Assembly (NCBI GenBank): GCA_041581635.1
Contig: JBFICW010000006.1
Location: 1-64,000, forward strand
DNA length: 64,000 nucleotides
Direction of reading: 5' to 3'
Source of the DNA: Porticoccus sp041581635
GTDB taxonomy: Bacteria > Pseudomonadota > Gammaproteobacteria > Pseudomonadales > Porticoccaceae
Shown here: positions 36,487 to 45,761 of the stretch, piece by piece
Layout: each line of letters starts with the position of its first letter
Position numbering within the stretch: position 1 is the first letter of the stretch
Position numbers and translations under genes: made by a program
Notes under the pieces: model-generated
Databases searched by the model: none
What the model was told of the DNA's origin: nothing
Seen by the model: only the letters and a program-made list of their open reading frames with translations

Positions 36487-36690
36487 GTAGTAAACCTCTT
36501 GCTTAGATGATGTTGTGCTGAGAGCACAGACCTTTTAAGGGTGGGTATTATCCGTTTTCGATGTTTTTAGGGCAACCATGTTTAGTGGGAATAAGACTGA
36601 TGAATAATCAGCATCTTAATAAAGCCACAATTAAGTATTGATTGAGCCAGGTCAACGTTCTTGCACCTTAATCAAATATCAGCGTACAAC

Positions 36691-37368
36691 TTACAAGGGG
36701 AAAAATGCCATTGTCGCTACATTTTGCGCTACCGTTTTTATTACACGCTGATTCTTTCCAGCCACAATAGTCCCCAGCATGTCCTGCAACGCAATCAATT
36801 TACCAAACAACCTCTCGTAACTGAGATTATGCCGCTCTCCATTTCGACTATTGGTTAATATCAAAGGATTACCCCTTTCGTCACGGTGACTATAGAGACG
36901 CCAAAGGGCTATCTCCAAGTTGCGAGCACTGAGATAAAGCTGCTGCTCATCTAACTCAGTGAACATAAAAAATTCAGATTGATAACCATAAGAGCGCCTG
37001 ATCATATCGGTCAATCCGACCATCAGTGCAAAAACCCTGTCACCTGTGTAGGAACCGTTTAAAGCCAGTTCGATAGCATCGGTACCACTCACCCCCACCT
37101 CAGAAAACTGCAACTGCCCAGGGGCATTAAAGATCTGTGATGTGCGCTTTTCTATGGTACTTCCAGGCATCAACTTAAGGTATCGAGGGTTACGCTTGTA
37201 TAACTTGACAGTCAGCTCTTTGAGCAATTCCTCTACCGCACGCTGATGTTGATCGGCCACCATATCGATATCAGTTTTGGCAAAATTCTGCAGGCGAAAC
37301 TCCTGCCCAGCACAACCAGCCAAAACCAAAAGCAGGCACAATAGGATTGTTCTCGAATAAACACTCAC
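36691..37368 (-). CDS. Predicted lipoprotein of unknown function upstream of mfd
   Basis: I do not recognise a family. From GTG 37368 the 225-residue protein has a classical lipoprotein signal (MSVYSRTILLCLLLVLAGC, lipid Cys about residue 19) and a soluble, mostly helical domain. Notable segments are DQHQRAVEELLKELTVKLYKRN and MIRRSYGYQSEFFMFTELDE. Gln at position +3 after the Cys does not suggest inner-membrane retention. A second GTG at 37386 is possible; both have weak ribosome sites. It is divergent from mfd with about 90 bases between them and stands alone. Confidence 0.75.
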   Translation of the reverse strand: MSVYSRTILLCLLLVLAGCAGQEFRLQNFAKTDIDMVADQHQRAVEELLKELTVKLYKRNPRYLKLMPGSTIEKRTSQIFNAPGQLQFSEVGVSGTDAIELALNGSYTGDRVFALMVGLTDMIRRSYGYQSEFFMFTELDEQQLYLSARNLEIALWRLYSHRDERGNPLILTNSRNGERHNLSYERLFGKLIALQDMLGTIVAGKNQRVIKTVAQNVATMAFFPL

Positions 37369-37457
37369 TACAAATTCCAAAGACACATATCAATCTACCT
37401 AAGTGGTCGTTAAAATAGCATACCTCATTAGCTCAACCACAGAAGTACCACATCAAC

Positions 37458-40400
37458 ATGTCAATTTTGTCTCTCCCCGCCGCCAATTTGCCGGGCGACA
37501 AACGCCTTTGGTCAGGAATTCATGGTGCTGGTGCAGCCCATGCAATTTCAGAAGCCTGTCTACAACATCAGGGACTGACCATCGTTGTCACGGACTCTGC
37601 CAGGACTGCCGCCCAGCTAGAAATCGAACTGCAATTTTTTCTGGGTAATAAAACACCTGTATTTCATTTTCCTGATTGGGAAACACTACCCTACGACCTT
37701 TTTTCCCCCCACCAGGATATTATTTCAGAGCGACTACGCACACTCTTCAGGCTTCCACAAACAAGCAACGGAATAGTCGTTGTACCCGTCACAACATTAA
37801 TGCACCGCTTGCCGCCGGTAGAGTTCGTTAGCCAGCGCGCCTTTGACTACCAAGTTGGCGACCAGATTGACTTAAATGAACTCAGAAAAAAGCTTGAACG
37901 CAGTGGTTACCGATACGTCGATACGGTAATTGAGCACGGGGAATTTACGGTACGTGGAGCATTGGTCGATATTTACCCAATGGGTAGTAAACTGCCCTTC
38001 CGAATTGACCTATTCGACAATGAAATTGAAACTCTTCGCACCTTTGACCCGGAAACACAACGCACCCTAACTCAAACAGATCAGATCTGCCTGTTACCTG
38101 CCAGAGAAATACCCTTAGACAAACCCGCCATTAAACGCTTTCAGGATAACTGGATCGCTCACTTCGATGTAGACCAACGGCGCTGCCCCGTCTATCAGGA
38201 TATTAGTGAAGGGGTAACCTCACAGGGAATAGAATATTTTTTACCACTATTTTTTGACCAGTGCGCTACCCTCTTCGACTACCTACCCGATAACTGTCTG
38301 CTATTTACCGAGGGGACGATCGAACAATCTGCAGAAAAGTTTTGGCAAGATCTTACCCTAAGATACGACGAATATAGCATCGACCCAACGAGACCCCTAT
38401 TACCGCCCAGTGAAGTATTTCTTCCTGTGGCCGAGTTGTTCCGCCATCTAAAAAGCTACCCGAGGACACTTCTCAGCACCGGTCGCGACGACACAAGCCA
38501 GGCAAAAATAAATCAGTTCTCTCTGCCTTATCGACCATTACCCAATGTCGCTGTTAATGCAAAGTCGGACAAACCCCTGAGCAATCTGGAGCAGCACCTC
38601 CTCAACACTACCCAGCGAACACTATTCTGCGCTGAAACCCAGGGGCGACGAGAAACGCTTTTAGAGCTTCTTGGCAGGATCAACATTCATCCCACCGAAT
38701 TGGACAACTGGACAGCATTTACCAATAGCGACCTGACTATTGCCATTACTGTTTACCCCTTGGCCCGAGGGCTATCTATAGACAACCCCGCCATTTGCCT
38801 GATCAGCGAATCAGAGCTGTTTGGCCAACAGGTGATGCAACGGCGGCGGCGCAACAAACAGAGAGAAGATGCCGACCAAGTCGTAAAAAATTTGACCGAA
38901 CTGCGAGTTGGCGCACCTGTGGTTCACATTGACAATGGAGTAGGACGTTACCGAGGCCTACAAACCATTACGGCGGCGGGTGAACCACAAGAGTTCCTGA
39001 CACTTGAATACGCCGACAAAGCTAAACTCTATGTACCCGTATCATCACTCCACCTCATCAGCCGCTACAGCGGAAGTGAAGAGGAGCTTGCACCGCTCCA
39101 TCGGCTGGGGAGTGAGCAATGGCAAAAGGCCAAAGATAAAGCACTAAAACAAATAAGGGATACCGCGACAGAGCTTCTCGACATCTATGCTGCCCGAGCG
39201 GCCAGAAAAGGATTTTCCTGCGAAGATCCAGAGGAAGACTACCGTACATTTTGCGCCGACTTTCCCTTTGAAGAAACACCCGACCAATACGACACCATCG
39301 AAGCCACTAAACGTGACATGCTTTCAGAACAACCCATGGATAGATTGGTCTGCGGCGATGTGGGGTTTGGTAAAACCGAAGTTGCCATGCGCGCTGCTTT
39401 TATTGCTGTTTCAAGTGGAAAACAGGTCGCCGTGCTGGTACCGACCACCCTTCTGGCTCACCAACATCTGGAGAATTTCCGCGATCGCTTTGCCAACTGG
39501 CCGGTGACCATTGAAGAACTGTCACGCTTTCGCACCGCCAAAGAACAAGAGAAAGTATTAGCTGATACCACCAGCGGCAAAGTCGACATATTAATAGGCA
39601 CCCACAAACTACTCCACGCTGACATCGACTACAGCAACTTGGGCCTACTTATTATCGACGAGGAACACCGCTTTGGCGTACGCCAAAAGGAAAAGGTCAA
39701 ATCTCTTCGAGCTGAAGTGGACATTCTGACCCTTACTGCCACCCCAATTCCCCGAACACTAAACCTGTCCATGTCTGGCATCAGGGATCTATCCATTATT
39801 GCTACGCCGCCAGCCAAGCGGCTATCGGTAAAAACCTTTGTCCGCCAAAGTGACCCGCGGGTAACACGGGAGGCCATTCTTCGAGAGATATTACGTGGTG
39901 GTCAGGTCTACTACCTTCACAACGAAGTTAAAAGTATCGAAAGAACAGCTCGGGAATTACAAGAACTGGTACCTGAAGCACGTATTGAAGTTGCCCATGG
40001 GCAAATGCGTGAACGTCAGCTGGAGAGAGTCATGTCAGACTTCTACCACCAGCATTTTAACATTCTGGTGTGTACCACCATTATCGAAACCGGCATCGAC
40101 ATCCCTAGCGCCAACACCATTATTATTGACCGCGCCGACAAATTTGGCCTGGCTCAATTACACCAGCTACGAGGACGCGTGGGGCGCTCCCACCACCAAG
40201 CCTACGCATACCTTCTGACACCAAACCCAAAATCAATGACAGCCGATGCCGTAAAACGCCTTGAAGCCATCAGTAGCGCAGATCAACTCGGTTCAGGCTT
40301 CACTTTGGCCACACATGATTTGGAAATTCGCGGCGCTGGAGAGCTGCTAGGTGAGGACCAGAGTGGCCAAATTCAGTCCATAGGCTTCACCCTCTATATG

Positions 40401-40922
40401 GAACTACTTGAACGAGCCGTGGACGCCATTAGACAGGGAAAATCTATCGAGCTCGACATCCCTCTCTCCGAAGAAGTTGAAATCAACCTCAATATTCCAG
40501 CATTAATACCAGAGGACTATTTACCCGACGTACATATGCGGCTGATGATGTACAAGCGAATTGCTAACGCCTGTTCAGAGGGGGAACTTAGAGAACTTCA
40601 GGTCGAGATGATCGACCGCTTTGGGCTACTACCCGAACACCTCAAGAACTTATACCAGGTCACCTCAGTCAAGTTACAAGCCCGAGCTCTTGGCATAGTT
40701 AAAGTAGAAGCTGGCCCCATCGGTGGACGTATAGAGTTCGGTAGTGATACCGTTGTAGAGCCATTAGCAATAGTGCAACTGGTACAAAAACAACCAGACA
40801 TCTATCGATTACAAGGTGCCAGCACCTTAAAATTTACGGCAACCATGGATACCACCGAGCAGCGACTGAAACAAGTGCAGATGTTCATGGCCCAACTGTC
40901 TCCATCAGGGAACAATCTTTAA
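37458..40922 (+). CDS. mfd: Transcription-repair coupling factor
   Basis: Displaces RNA polymerase stalled at DNA damage and recruits UvrA. The 1154-residue protein has an N-terminal UvrB-like module (HFPDWETLPYDLFSPHQDI), then the polymerase-interaction domain (VVHIDNGVGRYRGLQTI, about residue 490). The translocase follows, with Walker A GDVGFGKTEVAMRAA (about residue 632), the DEEH box in LLIIDEEHRFGVRQKEK, and LTATPIPRTL. The helicase domain continues with TTIIETGIDIPSANT and QLRGRVGRSHHQAYAYL. The C-terminal regulatory domain ends at the csiV start. It overlaps csiV by one base (TAATG), so the two are co-transcribed. Confidence 0.98.
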   Translation: MSILSLPAANLPGDKRLWSGIHGAGAAHAISEACLQHQGLTIVVTDSARTAAQLEIELQFFLGNKTPVFHFPDWETLPYDLFSPHQDIISERLRTLFRLPQTSNGIVVVPVTTLMHRLPPVEFVSQRAFDYQVGDQIDLNELRKKLERSGYRYVDTVIEHGEFTVRGALVDIYPMGSKLPFRIDLFDNEIETLRTFDPETQRTLTQTDQICLLPAREIPLDKPAIKRFQDNWIAHFDVDQRRCPVYQDISEGVTSQGIEYFLPLFFDQCATLFDYLPDNCLLFTEGTIEQSAEKFWQDLTLRYDEYSIDPTRPLLPPSEVFLPVAELFRHLKSYPRTLLSTGRDDTSQAKINQFSLPYRPLPNVAVNAKSDKPLSNLEQHLLNTTQRTLFCAETQGRRETLLELLGRINIHPTELDNWTAFTNSDLTIAITVYPLARGLSIDNPAICLISESELFGQQVMQRRRRNKQREDADQVVKNLTELRVGAPVVHIDNGVGRYRGLQTITAAGEPQEFLTLEYADKAKLYVPVSSLHLISRYSGSEEELAPLHRLGSEQWQKAKDKALKQIRDTATELLDIYAARAARKGFSCEDPEEDYRTFCADFPFEETPDQYDTIEATKRDMLSEQPMDRLVCGDVGFGKTEVAMRAAFIAVSSGKQVAVLVPTTLLAHQHLENFRDRFANWPVTIEELSRFRTAKEQEKVLADTTSGKVDILIGTHKLLHADIDYSNLGLLIIDEEHRFGVRQKEKVKSLRAEVDILTLTATPIPRTLNLSMSGIRDLSIIATPPAKRLSVKTFVRQSDPRVTREAILREILRGGQVYYLHNEVKSIERTARELQELVPEARIEVAHGQMRERQLERVMSDFYHQHFNILVCTTIIETGIDIPSANTIIIDRADKFGLAQLHQLRGRVGRSHHQAYAYLLTPNPKSMTADAVKRLEAISSADQLGSGFTLATHDLEIRGAGELLGEDQSGQIQSIGFTLYMELLERAVDAIRQGKSIELDIPLSEEVEINLNIPALIPEDYLPDVHMRLMMYKRIANACSEGELRELQVEMIDRFGLLPEHLKNLYQVTSVKLQARALGIVKVEAGPIGGRIEFGSDTVVEPLAIVQLVQKQPDIYRLQGASTLKFTATMDTTEQRLKQVQMFMAQLSPSGNNL

Positions 40923-41800
40923 TGAACCAACTGAAAAAATTGATGCCCACACTATTAGTAGTGCTAGCGACGGCCTGCGCTCATCAATCTCATGCCCAAA
41001 CAGCAAATGCTGAAAACACACCTTGGTATCAGATAGAAGTGGTTATATTTAGCCAACAAGACTTATATCGAGAAGAGAAACACCGTACAGATCATCAACT
41101 CAGCTACCCAGATCATTGGGTAAACCTTTACGACCCTGCCAAATTACAGAACTCAGCAATAATAAATTCGGAACAACCATACACCCCTCTCCCTACCGAC
41201 CTTCTAACACTGATACCAGACAGCCGGGCGCTCTCACGCGCGCCCGGTTACAGAGTGCTTTATCACACAGCCTGGCGCCAAGAGGGCCTTGACCAGAAAA
41301 AGAGTCCCTGGATTTTAGTTCAGGGAGGTGATCAGTTCGGCTCTCATCATGAATTAGAAGGTAGTCTTCGGCTGGTAAAAAATCGTTACCTGCATATTCA
41401 AGCCAACCTTTGGAAAGCTAAATTTGCTCTTTCAAGGTCTACACCTGAAATGGATGGCCGTCAGATTGAGGGAACTGAATCCAGCAATACATTAAAGGAT
41501 GGCACTCAACCACCTGAAACGATCGCCATGCACCCTATACTGCCAGAATTTCCCCGCTCCACCGAACTAGAGGAAGGTGAAGCTTTTGTTGTTACTGGAG
41601 AGGAAGAGAGCAGAGCCCGTGTGCCAGAAAAGCAAGAATACCAATTTGGCGGCCAGCAATATAAAACAACCGATGTTATTGTTCTGGAACAATCTGCGAG
41701 AGTTTCCAGAGACGAACTCACCTACCTGGATCATCCAGAAATGGGTGTATTAGTCATGGTTAGCAAGTACGAGAACAATGAAGAAGGCCTCAGGCCATAG
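40922..41800 (+). CDS. csiV: CsiV family periplasmic/cell-envelope protein
   Basis: A 292-residue exported protein. It has a signal peptide (basic start MNQLKKLMPTLLVVLATACA, cleavage near SHAQTA) and the CsiV-family N-terminal segment NTPWYQIEVVIFSQQD (about residues 32-47). Family members are described as peptidoglycan-binding and important for cell-shape integrity in Vibrio; the gene also follows mfd in Pseudomonas. The central part is acidic and probably beta-rich. The C-terminus has SRDELTYLDHPEMGVLVMVSKY. The family call rests on context plus the N-terminal motif. Confidence 0.85.
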   Translation: MNQLKKLMPTLLVVLATACAHQSHAQTANAENTPWYQIEVVIFSQQDLYREEKHRTDHQLSYPDHWVNLYDPAKLQNSAIINSEQPYTPLPTDLLTLIPDSRALSRAPGYRVLYHTAWRQEGLDQKKSPWILVQGGDQFGSHHELEGSLRLVKNRYLHIQANLWKAKFALSRSTPEMDGRQIEGTESSNTLKDGTQPPETIAMHPILPEFPRSTELEEGEAFVVTGEEESRARVPEKQEYQFGGQQYKTTDVIVLEQSARVSRDELTYLDHPEMGVLVMVSKYENNEEGLRP

Positions 41801-41832
41801 ACAACGGGTAGTTCAAGCACCTCATATCCTCT

Positions 41833-42120
41833 CTACTGATCTCCAGCTTTCCTGGCACGATCGATATAACCACCCCAGCCGCTCTTGGGTTTTTTACCGT
41901 TATTGTTGGCGTTTTTTTGAGGCACTGTTTTAGCATTTTTCTGGTCACCAGCACCTTCTCGAACATCATTTTGAATTTTTTCCGAGATGGAAGAACAAGG
42001 TAACCCGCTAAAGGTTGTCTGACCCTTGTCATCGACACATTTGTAGACCGTGGCAGAAGATGCCGCTGTCACCCCAGAAAGGCAACAGAGTAGACAGAAA
42101 GACGATCCTATATTACTCAC
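41833..42120 (-). CDS. DUF4124 domain small exported protein
   Basis: A 95-residue protein with a signal peptide (about residues 1-22, SSFCLLCCLSGVTAAS) and the DUF4124 core VYKCVDDKGQTTFSGLPC, whose two Cys probably form a disulfide. The C-terminal half is basic and Asn/Lys-rich (NANNNGKKPKSGWGGYID). Function is unknown; members are periplasmic and often in multiple copies. The start is GTG 42120, with GGAGG a few bases upstream. It is downstream of MTI phosphorylase on the same strand and converges with csiV. Confidence 0.85.
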   Translation of the reverse strand: MSNIGSSFCLLCCLSGVTAASSATVYKCVDDKGQTTFSGLPCSSISEKIQNDVREGAGDQKNAKTVPQKNANNNGKKPKSGWGGYIDRARKAGDQ

Positions 42121-42153
42121 CCCGCCTCCGTTTAGAGTCCTATGATGACTAAA

Positions 42154-42912
42154 CTATTCTTCACCGTTTGTCACAGCTACAAGCAATCTACGGATGCCTG
42201 CCATTCTGGAATCTATAATCTGCTGAATCTGATCCATGGATATTTCACCGTCACACAGACCTGCGGCCATATTGACCACTAAAGCCATACAGGCATAAGG
42301 AATATCAAGTTCACGGGCCAGGGCAGCCTCCGGCATCCCGGTCATACCAACGATGTCACAACCATCTCTGCCCATTCGCGTTATTTCAGCCGCTGTTTCC
42401 AACCTTGGCCCCTGTGTCGCACCATATACGCCACCAGAATGCACAGGCAGACCTAATGCGATCGAGTGTTGTAGCAGTTTATCCATCAGCCTCTTATCGT
42501 AAGGCTGTGTGAAATCTACATGCTGCAGTGCCACGCTAGAACTATCCGAATAAGTCTGTTCTCTACCCCAAGTATAATCAACAATCTGATCGGGGATCAC
42601 CACATCCCCTGGACACATTTCCATATTGAGACTACCGACCACGTTGACAGCATAGATAGCGGACACCTGCTGATCTTTCAGCGCGGCAATATTTGCTCGG
42701 TAATTAACCTTGTGGGGAGGAATAGTATGCGCCTCGCCATGGCGAGCAATAAAGACCACCTCGGAATGTCCCGAACACTCTGGGGCAGCCAAAGTACCAG
42801 AAATCAAAGCAGACGAAGGCTCTCCCCAATCCGTGGGATTATCGGTTCGCTCCGTAACATTTAGTTCAGCAAAATCAGTAAGCCCACTACCACCAATGAT
42901 ACCAATTTTCAT
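42154..42912 (-). CDS. S-methyl-5'-thioinosine phosphorylase (PNP/MTAP family)
   Basis: A 252-residue family 2 nucleoside phosphorylase. Motifs are IGIIGGSGLTDFAEL, phosphate-binding ARHGEAHTIPPHKVNYRANI (about residue 55), GVYGATQGPRLETAAEI and DIVGMTGMPEAALARELD (about residue 185), with NMAAG nearby. In Pseudomonas the same locus (before nagZ) encodes an enzyme specific for methylthioinosine, formed after deamination of methylthioadenosine; I extend that by synteny. It would recycle the polyamine by-product and complements methionine synthesis by MetH. The MscS gene lies 9 bases upstream, suggesting co-transcription. Confidence 0.88.
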   Translation of the reverse strand: MKIGIIGGSGLTDFAELNVTERTDNPTDWGEPSSALISGTLAAPECSGHSEVVFIARHGEAHTIPPHKVNYRANIAALKDQQVSAIYAVNVVGSLNMEMCPGDVVIPDQIVDYTWGREQTYSDSSSVALQHVDFTQPYDKRLMDKLLQHSIALGLPVHSGGVYGATQGPRLETAAEITRMGRDGCDIVGMTGMPEAALARELDIPYACMALVVNMAAGLCDGEISMDQIQQIIDSRMAGIRRLLVAVTNGEE

Positions 42913-42921
42913 TTAAAGCCC

Positions 42922-44037
42922 CTAAGCACCTGTAGCCTGCGCATTTTCCATTTGCGCCAACTGAACCGGGTCAGGTAAATGAACCGTAGAGGTAGGAAAG
43001 GCAATCTCTGCACCATGACTGGCAATTACATCGCTTACCTTCAATAGGATATCCTGCTTAATTTCGTGATAAGGGATCCATTGAGTGGTCTTGGTAAAGG
43101 TATAGATAAAGAAATCCACTGACGAAGCTGAGAAGCTATTAAAATTGACGATTAACGTCTGCTGCTGATCAATTTCGGGGTGCTCTCGCAACATCCTTTT
43201 GACATCTCTGACTATCACATCCATTTTCCCAACATCGGCATAACGTAACCCCACTTTTTCATAGATACGTCTATTTAACATGCGAGATGGATTTTCCACT
43301 GAAATGCTATTGAAAATCGAATTTGGAATATACAGCGGGCGCTTATCAAAGGTTCGGATTCGAGTCAGGCGCCAGCCAATATCTTCCACAGTACCCTCAA
43401 TTTCTTTATCCGGTGAACGTACCCAATCCCCCACCTTAAAAGGCTGATCCAGATATAACATAAGCCCGCCAAAGAAGTTGGCCAAAAGATCTTTGGCAGC
43501 AAAGCCCACCGCCAAACCTCCGATGCCACCAAACGCAAGCAACCCAGAAATACTGTAACCAAAAACCTGCATAGAGATCAGAACGGCCGTAATAATAACT
43601 GAAGCTCTGAGTAATTTTCCTATTGCCTTAACCGTGGTTTCATCCATCGGTTCTGCCATGTAGTCCGGATGAACCAGATTACGTTCAGCTCGCTTAATAA
43701 GGTTTATTAAAAACAATGCGCCCAGAAAGATCACGGCAACACGGTTAATTGGATCTATCAGCTCATACAGTTCCGACTCGGCAACACGAGCGGCAACGGC
43801 AGCAGCCATATTGACCCCAAGAATCCAGATTGCCCAAACAGCCGGATGCCTGAATGCTTCGATCAAAGCATCATCCCAAACTGAGCGTGTACGGGCAGCA
43901 TGGATCTCAAGTAAATTAATTACTTTGTTGACCAAGTAACCCAAGGTCAGAGCAACAAAGACTATCAGAAAAATTTCGACCATCCACATGTACTGGTCGC
44001 CAGTCAACTTAACCAGCCAATTTTCCAAAACTTGCAT
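42922..44037 (-). CDS. MscS-family mechanosensitive channel
   Basis: A 371-residue inner-membrane channel of the MscS family. About four to five helices are seen: residues about 16-38, 70-90, 97-115, 145-165 and the pore helix YSISGLLAFGGIGGLAVGFAA with its glycine/alanine pattern. The beta domain follows (FKVGDWVRSPDKEIEGTVEDIGWRLTRIR), then the C-terminal vestibule. It protects against osmotic downshock in the family; this one is of the YnaI/YbdG-like size. Start ATG 44037. It is 35 bases downstream of nagZ and 9 bases before the phosphorylase gene. Confidence 0.92.
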   Translation of the reverse strand: MQVLENWLVKLTGDQYMWMVEIFLIVFVALTLGYLVNKVINLLEIHAARTRSVWDDALIEAFRHPAVWAIWILGVNMAAAVAARVAESELYELIDPINRVAVIFLGALFLINLIKRAERNLVHPDYMAEPMDETTVKAIGKLLRASVIITAVLISMQVFGYSISGLLAFGGIGGLAVGFAAKDLLANFFGGLMLYLDQPFKVGDWVRSPDKEIEGTVEDIGWRLTRIRTFDKRPLYIPNSIFNSISVENPSRMLNRRIYEKVGLRYADVGKMDVIVRDVKRMLREHPEIDQQQTLIVNFNSFSASSVDFFIYTFTKTTQWIPYHEIKQDILLKVSDVIASHGAEIAFPTSTVHLPDPVQLAQMENAQATGA

Positions 44038-44072
44038 CGTGCTCTATTCCTTTTGCATGATTAAATAAAAAG

Positions 44073-45083
44073 TTATTTTATCGCCGACAGAGCGGCGCTT
44101 GTATTTTGCCAACGTTCACTACTGGTCAATGTGTTCCAATCTGGCTGTTTTCTTGCGGCCATTTTTATAAGCCGGGGAGAAGGGGAAACCCCGCTGCCCT
44201 CCAAGTAAGCCAACACCTCATGCGCACCCTGGCGATTATTGCAAACCAGCACCATATCACAGCCTGCCTGGAGGGCACAGTGAGCCTTGTCAGCGTACCC
44301 ACCGGCTATATCTGCCCCCTTCATGGAGAGGTCATCGCTAAAAATCACTCCATCAAACCGGAGCTCTTGACGCAGTATTTTCTGCAACCAGTACGATGAA
44401 AACCCAACCGCACTTGAGTCAATTTCAGGAAACACAATATGGGCCGGCATCACCGCGTCGAGATCTGCGGCCAATTTGACAAAGGGGCGTAAATCGCGAC
44501 CACGCAACTCCTCTAATGACCGGTTATCGTAGGGTGTTTCCAGGTGGCTATCAGCTCGCACACCACCATGCCCGGGGAAATGTTTTCCGGTGGTTGCCAT
44601 ACCGGCCTCATGCATCCCTTCGATAAAAGCTGTTGCTGAACAGATCGCTAATTCTGGCTCATCTGAAAATGAGCGATCGGCAATCACTTCGCATTGGCTG
44701 CGATCCACATCAAGTACGGGTGCAAAACTGAAATCGATACCACATGCCAACAACTCTGAAGCCATCAGCCAGCCTGCATCACACAATAAGGTATCCGCAT
44801 TTTGGATACCATCTCGCAATCGATCCCCCAGTAATTGCATGGGAGGAATGCGAGTAAACCCTTCTTTAAAACGCTGGACACGCCCCCCCTCCTGATCGAC
44901 ACAAAGCAATAGCTCGGGACGTACGCCTCGAATATCTGAGGCCAGCCTGGTTATTTGCTCTCTACTTACAAAATTCCGGGCAAAAAATATAACCCCACCT
45001 ACCCAGGGATTCTGTATCAGTTCTATTTCATCAGCAGTGAGCGTCAACCCATCAAGGTCTAGCATTAGTGGGCCTAGGGTCAT
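44073..45083 (-). CDS. nagZ: Beta-N-acetylhexosaminidase of peptidoglycan recycling
   Basis: Removes GlcNAc from anhydro-muropeptides in the cytoplasm. The GH3 protein contains the NagZ signature KHFPGHGGVRADSHLETP (about residue 170) with the catalytic His/Asp loop, plus CVDQEGGRVQRFKEGF and IFSDDLSMKGADI. The frame opens at 45098, but ATG 45083 gives the usual start (MTLGPLMLDLDG) and has a GAG element upstream; it yields 336 residues. The substrates are products of MltD and Slt. It heads the group nagZ-MscS-phosphorylase. Confidence 0.95.
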   Translation of the reverse strand: MTLGPLMLDLDGLTLTADEIELIQNPWVGGVIFFARNFVSREQITRLASDIRGVRPELLLCVDQEGGRVQRFKEGFTRIPPMQLLGDRLRDGIQNADTLLCDAGWLMASELLACGIDFSFAPVLDVDRSQCEVIADRSFSDEPELAICSATAFIEGMHEAGMATTGKHFPGHGGVRADSHLETPYDNRSLEELRGRDLRPFVKLAADLDAVMPAHIVFPEIDSSAVGFSSYWLQKILRQELRFDGVIFSDDLSMKGADIAGGYADKAHCALQAGCDMVLVCNNRQGAHEVLAYLEGSGVSPSPRLIKMAARKQPDWNTLTSSERWQNTSAALSAIK

Positions 45084-45413
45084 GTTATAAGATCTCATTA
45101 GGTTGGATGGGAAACATAAGAAGCCGTTGAGGGGTTGTCAACAGGCCCTGGTCAATTTAGACAAGTTTTTCATTTGCGATATCACCTTTTATGTCATCTA
45201 GCTCTTAACCAAATGTAACTTTATTAGTAGTTTTAAAAATAACCTTTTCGAAAAAGCTAACTTAGCTCAACTTCTTAATATTTATTTTACCTTCTTGTCT
45301 TCTCCCAAAACGGTCATCTAACATTCCTTGCCAATTGCTACGACCTACAACCTGATGCACAAGCTGTGGATTGGTGCTAACTTGAAGATTCAACAAAAAA
45401 GGAGGGACGTGTC
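45084..45413. other. Intergenic region between nagZ and the DUF6763 gene
   Basis: An A-T-rich 330-base stretch between divergent genes. I see the GGAGGG ribosome site of the downstream gene (45401-45406) and nothing else that I can support: no RNA gene, no convincing promoter pair and no terminator. In Pseudomonas a psrA gene lies between nagZ and lexA; it is absent here. Confidence 0.7.
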
Positions 45414-45731
45414 GTGGCTATACGAGCGCCGGTGATCGGCTCCTGGTATCAGGATGCTACAGAAGACCTATTGTTTGAAGTCGTGGCAGTAGATGACGAT
45501 GCAGGAGCGGTCGAAATTCAATATTTGGGCGGAGAAGTGAGCGAGGTTGATTTTGAAACCTGGCGGCAGATGCTGCTGCTCACAGCCAAAGCACCTGAAG
45601 ACTGGACCGCATCCTACGAACTAAGCAATGAAGACAGCTCGATGTACGATGACGTTTATGTACCCGACAATTGGAGCGATCCGTTTTCAGACCTGGATTC
45701 TGACACGATTTACGGTTTGGATGATTTCTAG
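45414..45731 (+). CDS. Small, very acidic DUF6763-like protein
   Basis: A 105-residue protein, strongly acidic: I count about 26 Asp/Glu against 3 Lys/Arg. The N-terminal half (PVIGSWYQDATEDLLFEVVA, then VEIQYLGGEVSEVDFETW) looks like a small beta-barrel of the kind that reads or binds another protein. The C-terminal half is Asp/Ser/Tyr-rich and probably disordered (YVPDNWSDPFSDLDSDTIYG). The start is GTG 45414, backed by GGAGGG 7 bases upstream. Function is unknown. It is monocistronic, convergent with the LOG gene. Confidence 0.8.
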   Translation: MAIRAPVIGSWYQDATEDLLFEVVAVDDDAGAVEIQYLGGEVSEVDFETWRQMLLLTAKAPEDWTASYELSNEDSSMYDDVYVPDNWSDPFSDLDSDTIYGLDDF

Positions 45732-45761
45732 TCAAAGGATCCCAATGGTCGATTATGCAAA

